Of a DNA stretch of 64,000 nucleotides, positions 60,381 to 64,000 are shown piece after piece. The DNA is taken from positions 1 through 64,000 of the IMG/VR virus record IMGVR_UViG_3300032093_000042, one strand, 5' to 3'. The notes beneath the pieces are model-generated. The model saw nothing but the letters and a program-made list of their open reading frames with translations. It did no database searches and had not been told where the DNA came from. The stretch's first letter is position 1; every line of letters begins with the position of its first letter. Source of the stretch: a virus. The position numbers and the translations under genes are program-made.

Positions 60381-63020
60381 ATGAAAATTTTGTTTATAAC
60401 ACCTCACTTATCTACCGGAGGAGCTCCTCAATACCTTTTAAAAAAAATATTAGAATTGATAAATAACCACGAAATTTATTGTATTGAATATTCAAATATT
60501 ACAGGAGGAGTTTTGGTTGTTCAAAGATCACAGATAGAACAATTATTGGGTAATAAACTTATAACTCTGACGGATAATAAAACCGAATTGATCGATCATA
60601 TAAAAAATATAAATCCGGATATAATTCATTTAGAAGAATTGCCCGAATATTTTTGTGACCGAGAAATATCCAAAAAAATATATACCAATGAACGATCATA
60701 TAAGATCATAGAAACCTCACACGACAGTAGTTTTAATATTTCACAAAAACAATTTTTTCCTGATAGTTTCGTTTTTGTTAGTGAGTATCAAAAAAACATG
60801 TTTTCACCGTTATCTATACCATCTTACGTGGTAGAGTATCCTATATCATATAAAGTAAAAACTGATCGTAATAAATCACTTTTAAATCTCGGATTGGATC
60901 CTAATAAAAAACATTTTCTGAATGTTGGGTTGTTTACTTCTAGAAAAAATCAGTCTGAAATTATTGATTATGCCAGAAAATTATTAGATAAAAACGTACA
61001 ATTTCATTTTGTCGGTAACCAAGCGGATAATTTTAAAAGCTATTGGGAACCTTTAATGAAAAGTTTTCCTGCAAATTGTAAATGGTGGGGAGAAAGACGA
61101 GACGTTGATACGTTTTACAACGCTATGGATGTTTTTATTTTTACTTCAAGAGGACACGCTAACGATAAAGAAACAAGTCCTTTAGTTTTAAGAGAAGCAA
61201 TTGGTTGGAATATGCCTATATTGATGTATAATCTACCTGTATACTGTGGGATGTACAATAAATATAAAAATATTACGTGGTTAACTAATGATTTGGAAGA
61301 TAATCTATTTTTAATAAAAAATTTCATATCTGATACCGTTATCAATGAGTCTACCGACCCCAAAACAACATTAGATACATCTGTTAAAATTAATAATTTA
61401 TTCAACGTTAAGTTTGAAAATTCAAATAAAATTGTTTTTGAATATTTAAGCGATAAAAATATAGAATGTCACGTTGTTATAAAAGATGTTGATTCAAATA
61501 TTCCTATCTATAATTTTAAGAATATTTTTTATAAAAATTCGACATTTTGGACCATTCCTATTCCAACACACGTGTTTGATTTTGAAAAAGAAGATACGTT
61601 TCGTGGATTTTTAATAGAAATATATGATCTAAATAAAAAAATAATAACGTCTACGGAATTGTATATTGATAAAAATAGAAAGAATGATAAATTTAAATTT
61701 AATATAATAAATCCTTTTGATTTGTTATTTCACAACTATCTAGAAATGTTTGTGAAAAAAAATTATGATTGTTATGGTATAGATAATTTATCTACAGTTA
61801 TAGATATAGGTGCAAACTCAGGATTATTTTCTAAACTGTGTTTTGATAAAAACGCAAAACAAATTTTTGCTATAGAGCCAAACATAAATTGTTTATCAAA
61901 CTTACGTAGTATTTTTAACGACGAAAACAGAATTACAATTATTAATAAAGCTATCTCTGACTTTGTGGGGACGGTTGATTTGTATACAAACGATGATTGT
62001 ACTACGTTAAGTTCTTTATATAAAGAACACGCTAATACTAATACTTGTACTCAAACCGTAGATTGTACTACTTTGGAAAAAATAGTTAATGATTATAACA
62101 TTAAACAAATATCTCTGCTTAAACTAGACGTAGAAGGAGCCGAGTATTCTATATTAGAAAATCTAAACAAAAATATTTATGATATCACCGATTCAATTTT
62201 ATTGGAATATCATGACAATAAAGACAAACGTGTTAAAAAGCTAGTGGAAATATTAGAATCACATGGATTTAGTATTTTACAAGTTAGAAATCACAGTAAA
62301 AATAACGAAGATATAATTGACAATTATCTAAATATAGATAATGCAACTATATATGCAAAAAAAGAAAATAAAAAAGAGTTACTAGTTACTGATATAGAAT
62401 TCCTTAAAAAAGAAATTGCTAATATAAAAGGAATTTGCCATGTAGGATCTCACGTAGGAGCTGAAGTTAAAGAATATGTTAAAAATGATGTAGATACAAT
62501 GGTTTGGGTCGAAGCCAATTATTTAATATTAAATAAATTAATTAATAATACGGCTAAGTTTGGTAAAAAACAATATTGGTTACCGTTTACTCTTTATAAT
62601 AAAGATGATATAATTAAAAATTTTAATATATCAAATAACGAAGAAAGTTCTTCCGTTTTAGAGTTAGGAGAAGAACATAAAAAACAATATCCACACATTC
62701 ACTATAATAATAAAATATCGGTATTGACAAAAAGATTTGATACATATGTCAATAGTCAGACTGATTTTAATTGGAATGATATTAATATGTTAGTAGTAGA
62801 TTGTCAAGGATCAGATTTACAGGTTTTAGAAGGATTCGGAGATTTACTACACTCACCTTCGTTAAAGATAATAAAAACAGAAGTAAACATAGGTAATATG
62901 TATGAAGGAAATGCTTCGGAAGAAGATATAGTTAAATATTTGTCAAACTTTAATTTTATTAAAAAGTATTGGTTTTACACATATCATCAGTGGGGCGATA
63001 TTGTTTTTGTTAAAAATTAA
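60381..63020 (+). CDS. GT4 glycosyltransferase fused to two FkbM methyltransferase domains, 879 aa
   Basis: Residues 1-310: GT-B fold, opening ILFITPHLSTGGAPQYLL, with NVGLFTSRKNQSEIIDYA and SPLVLREAIGWNMPILMYN (nucleotide-sugar binding region of GT4). Residues about 310-445: beta domain. About 460-640: FkbM domain 1, VIDIGANSGLFSKLC, FAIEPN, LLKLDVEGAEYSIL. About 670-879: FkbM domain 2, GICHVGSHVGAEVKEYV, WVEANY, MLVVDCQGSDLQVLEGF. One polypeptide could thus add a sugar and methylate it. Follows the recombination gene by 4 nt, yet is functionally unrelated, pointing to a glycan cassette. Confidence 0.8.
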   Translation: MKILFITPHLSTGGAPQYLLKKILELINNHEIYCIEYSNITGGVLVVQRSQIEQLLGNKLITLTDNKTELIDHIKNINPDIIHLEELPEYFCDREISKKIYTNERSYKIIETSHDSSFNISQKQFFPDSFVFVSEYQKNMFSPLSIPSYVVEYPISYKVKTDRNKSLLNLGLDPNKKHFLNVGLFTSRKNQSEIIDYARKLLDKNVQFHFVGNQADNFKSYWEPLMKSFPANCKWWGERRDVDTFYNAMDVFIFTSRGHANDKETSPLVLREAIGWNMPILMYNLPVYCGMYNKYKNITWLTNDLEDNLFLIKNFISDTVINESTDPKTTLDTSVKINNLFNVKFENSNKIVFEYLSDKNIECHVVIKDVDSNIPIYNFKNIFYKNSTFWTIPIPTHVFDFEKEDTFRGFLIEIYDLNKKIITSTELYIDKNRKNDKFKFNIINPFDLLFHNYLEMFVKKNYDCYGIDNLSTVIDIGANSGLFSKLCFDKNAKQIFAIEPNINCLSNLRSIFNDENRITIINKAISDFVGTVDLYTNDDCTTLSSLYKEHANTNTCTQTVDCTTLEKIVNDYNIKQISLLKLDVEGAEYSILENLNKNIYDITDSILLEYHDNKDKRVKKLVEILESHGFSILQVRNHSKNNEDIIDNYLNIDNATIYAKKENKKELLVTDIEFLKKEIANIKGICHVGSHVGAEVKEYVKNDVDTMVWVEANYLILNKLINNTAKFGKKQYWLPFTLYNKDDIIKNFNISNNEESSSVLELGEEHKKQYPHIHYNNKISVLTKRFDTYVNSQTDFNWNDINMLVVDCQGSDLQVLEGFGDLLHSPSLKIIKTEVNIGNMYEGNASEEDIVKYLSNFNFIKKYWFYTYHQWGDIVFVKN

Positions 63021-63024
63021 TCAT

Positions 63025-64000
63025 ATGAAATTAAGCGTAATAATACCGTGTTATAAATTTGAAGAGTACATAGAGGAATGTGTAAATTCTGTACTTAATC
63101 AACAAGTTGATTTTGAATATGAAATAATAGTTAGGGATGATGGTTCTAATGATAACACTTACAATATTATTCATAGTAAATTTTCTCATTTAAAAAATTT
63201 GAAATTGTTGGATAACAGTGTTAATTACGGCGTTTCTCACAATCCAATCATTCTTAATAAAGAATGTAAAGGCGAATACGTATTTTATATAGATGGAGAC
63301 GATTATCTTACAGATATAAATTATTTTCAAAGAGCCGTTAGTTTTTTAGACAATAATAAACAATATGTAGTCTATTCTTCTGGATGTAAGTATAAACAAA
63401 ATGATAAAATATTTCCAGAAACACACTGGGTTTGTAGTTCTTTAAAGATTGTTAAATTGAAAGATCTGCTTATAACAAATTATATTTGTTTTGGTAGAGT
63501 GTATAGAAGATTAGAAATAAATACAATGGATAAATTTTTGAATTATCCATATCCCGATTGGATTTTTAATTTTGAACTTTTAAAAAACGGCGATGGTTAT
63601 TGTGATAATGATAAATGTGTTGGAATTTATAGGTTTAGAGAGTCGTGTGTATTTAGTACTAAAACCGATGAGGAAAAAAATGTTAATAATGAAATAATAA
63701 AAAGAGAATTAGAACGTAGATATGTACATCATGTAAATAAAACTATTACTATAATTGATAGTTTTGTTCATAACGATGCTATCAAAAATAAACTAAGTAA
63801 TACTTTAAATTGGATGAAAGAAGATGGACACGAAGTACTCTTAGTTTCTAATACTCTTATAGACATAAACATTATAAACGGAGTTAAATATTATTTATAT
63901 GATAGTAATAATAACCTGTTTAGTGATACCTATACTAATTTACCGTATTTAGATACTTGGAAATTAATTGGTAATATGGAATGTCACGATATATCTTATA
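63025..64000 (+). CDS. GT2 glycosyltransferase (partial, runs off the window)
   Basis: MKLSVIIPCYKFEEYIEECVNS, then IIVRDDGSNDNT and YVFYIDGDDYL: the GT-A family-2 fold with the DDGS and DGDD (DxD-type) metal and UDP-sugar sites, in the first 100 residues. About 210 more residues follow before the window ends without a stop. The C-terminal part (TITIIDSFVHNDAIKNKLS) may start a second domain. Member of the glycan cassette with the preceding gene. Confidence 0.85.
   Translation, partial: MKLSVIIPCYKFEEYIEECVNSVLNQQVDFEYEIIVRDDGSNDNTYNIIHSKFSHLKNLKLLDNSVNYGVSHNPIILNKECKGEYVFYIDGDDYLTDINYFQRAVSFLDNNKQYVVYSSGCKYKQNDKIFPETHWVCSSLKIVKLKDLLITNYICFGRVYRRLEINTMDKFLNYPYPDWIFNFELLKNGDGYCDNDKCVGIYRFRESCVFSTKTDEEKNVNNEIIKRELERRYVHHVNKTITIIDSFVHNDAIKNKLSNTLNWMKEDGHEVLLVSNTLIDINIINGVKYYLYDSNNNLFSDTYTNLPYLDTWKLIGNMECHDISY

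Noticed and set aside
1-64000. Recoding of a stop codon by a suppressor tRNA
   Set aside because: TAA, TAG and TGA all end genes at sensible places, and none of the tRNAs with a clear anticodon reads a stop codon.

Overview
The window looks like an internal 64 kb piece of a large, AT-rich, contractile-tailed bacteriophage (T4-like baseplate genes, no capsid, terminase or polymerase in view). T4/cyanomyovirus-type genes support this: gp25- and gp6-like baseplate wedge proteins, a gp5-like hub/spike, a gp55-like late sigma factor, PhoH, Hsp20, a primase, a RuvC-like nuclease and Mre11/Rad50-type recombination functions. A phage-encoded outer-membrane beta-barrel suggests a Gram-negative host; the host itself cannot be named from the sequence. 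All three standard stop codons are used.

Layout. (1) 1-14.4 kb: about 40 mostly very small genes of unknown function on the + strand. Most are driven by near-identical sigma70-type promoters whose -10 box lies only about 9 nt before the ATG, so the mRNAs should be leaderless. Recognisable members are a helicase C-terminus, a YubB/Api92-like protein and a small alarmone (ppGpp) hydrolase. Two homologous, oppositely oriented small RNA genes sit near 0.7 and 11.4 kb. (2) 6.9-8.8 kb, inside region 1: a block of tRNA-like RNAs with good acceptor and T arms but aberrant anticodon arms. (3) 15.1-19.2 kb and 23.4-28.0 kb: two tRNA arrays with about 29 recognisable tRNAs (many with encoded CCA), several atypical tRNA-like RNAs, a complete tmRNA, two HDV-like ribozymes directly behind the two Ser tRNAs, and a five-copy three-way-junction RNA motif that I cannot assign to a known class. 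Cargo genes sit in or between the arrays: an HTH protein, FkbM methyltransferases, an outer-membrane barrel, a chymotrypsin-like protease, HNH endonucleases and a glycosyltransferase. (4) 28-37.8 kb: a possible ADP-ribosyltransferase, PhoH, three repeat-rich adhesin/fibre-like proteins, Hsp20, a membrane coiled-coil protein and a late sigma factor. (5) 37.8-55.7 kb: the baseplate/tail operon. (6) 55.7-64 kb: RuvC-like nuclease, primase, a fused Mre11-Rad50-type protein and glycan genes (a GT4-FkbM-FkbM fusion and a truncated GT2).

How it fits together. Early-type genes use TTGACT/TAGGAT leaderless promoters. Many genes after 19 kb instead carry a TATTTATA box 3-7 nt before the ATG; the gp55-like sigma factor at 36.8 kb is the natural candidate to read it. 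The tRNAs, the tmRNA and the alarmone hydrolase together point to a phage that supplements translation and manages the stringent response. The most notable material is RNA: the ribozyme-tRNA units, the recurrent junction motif, the degenerate tRNA-like genes and the conserved leaders of the tRNA operons.
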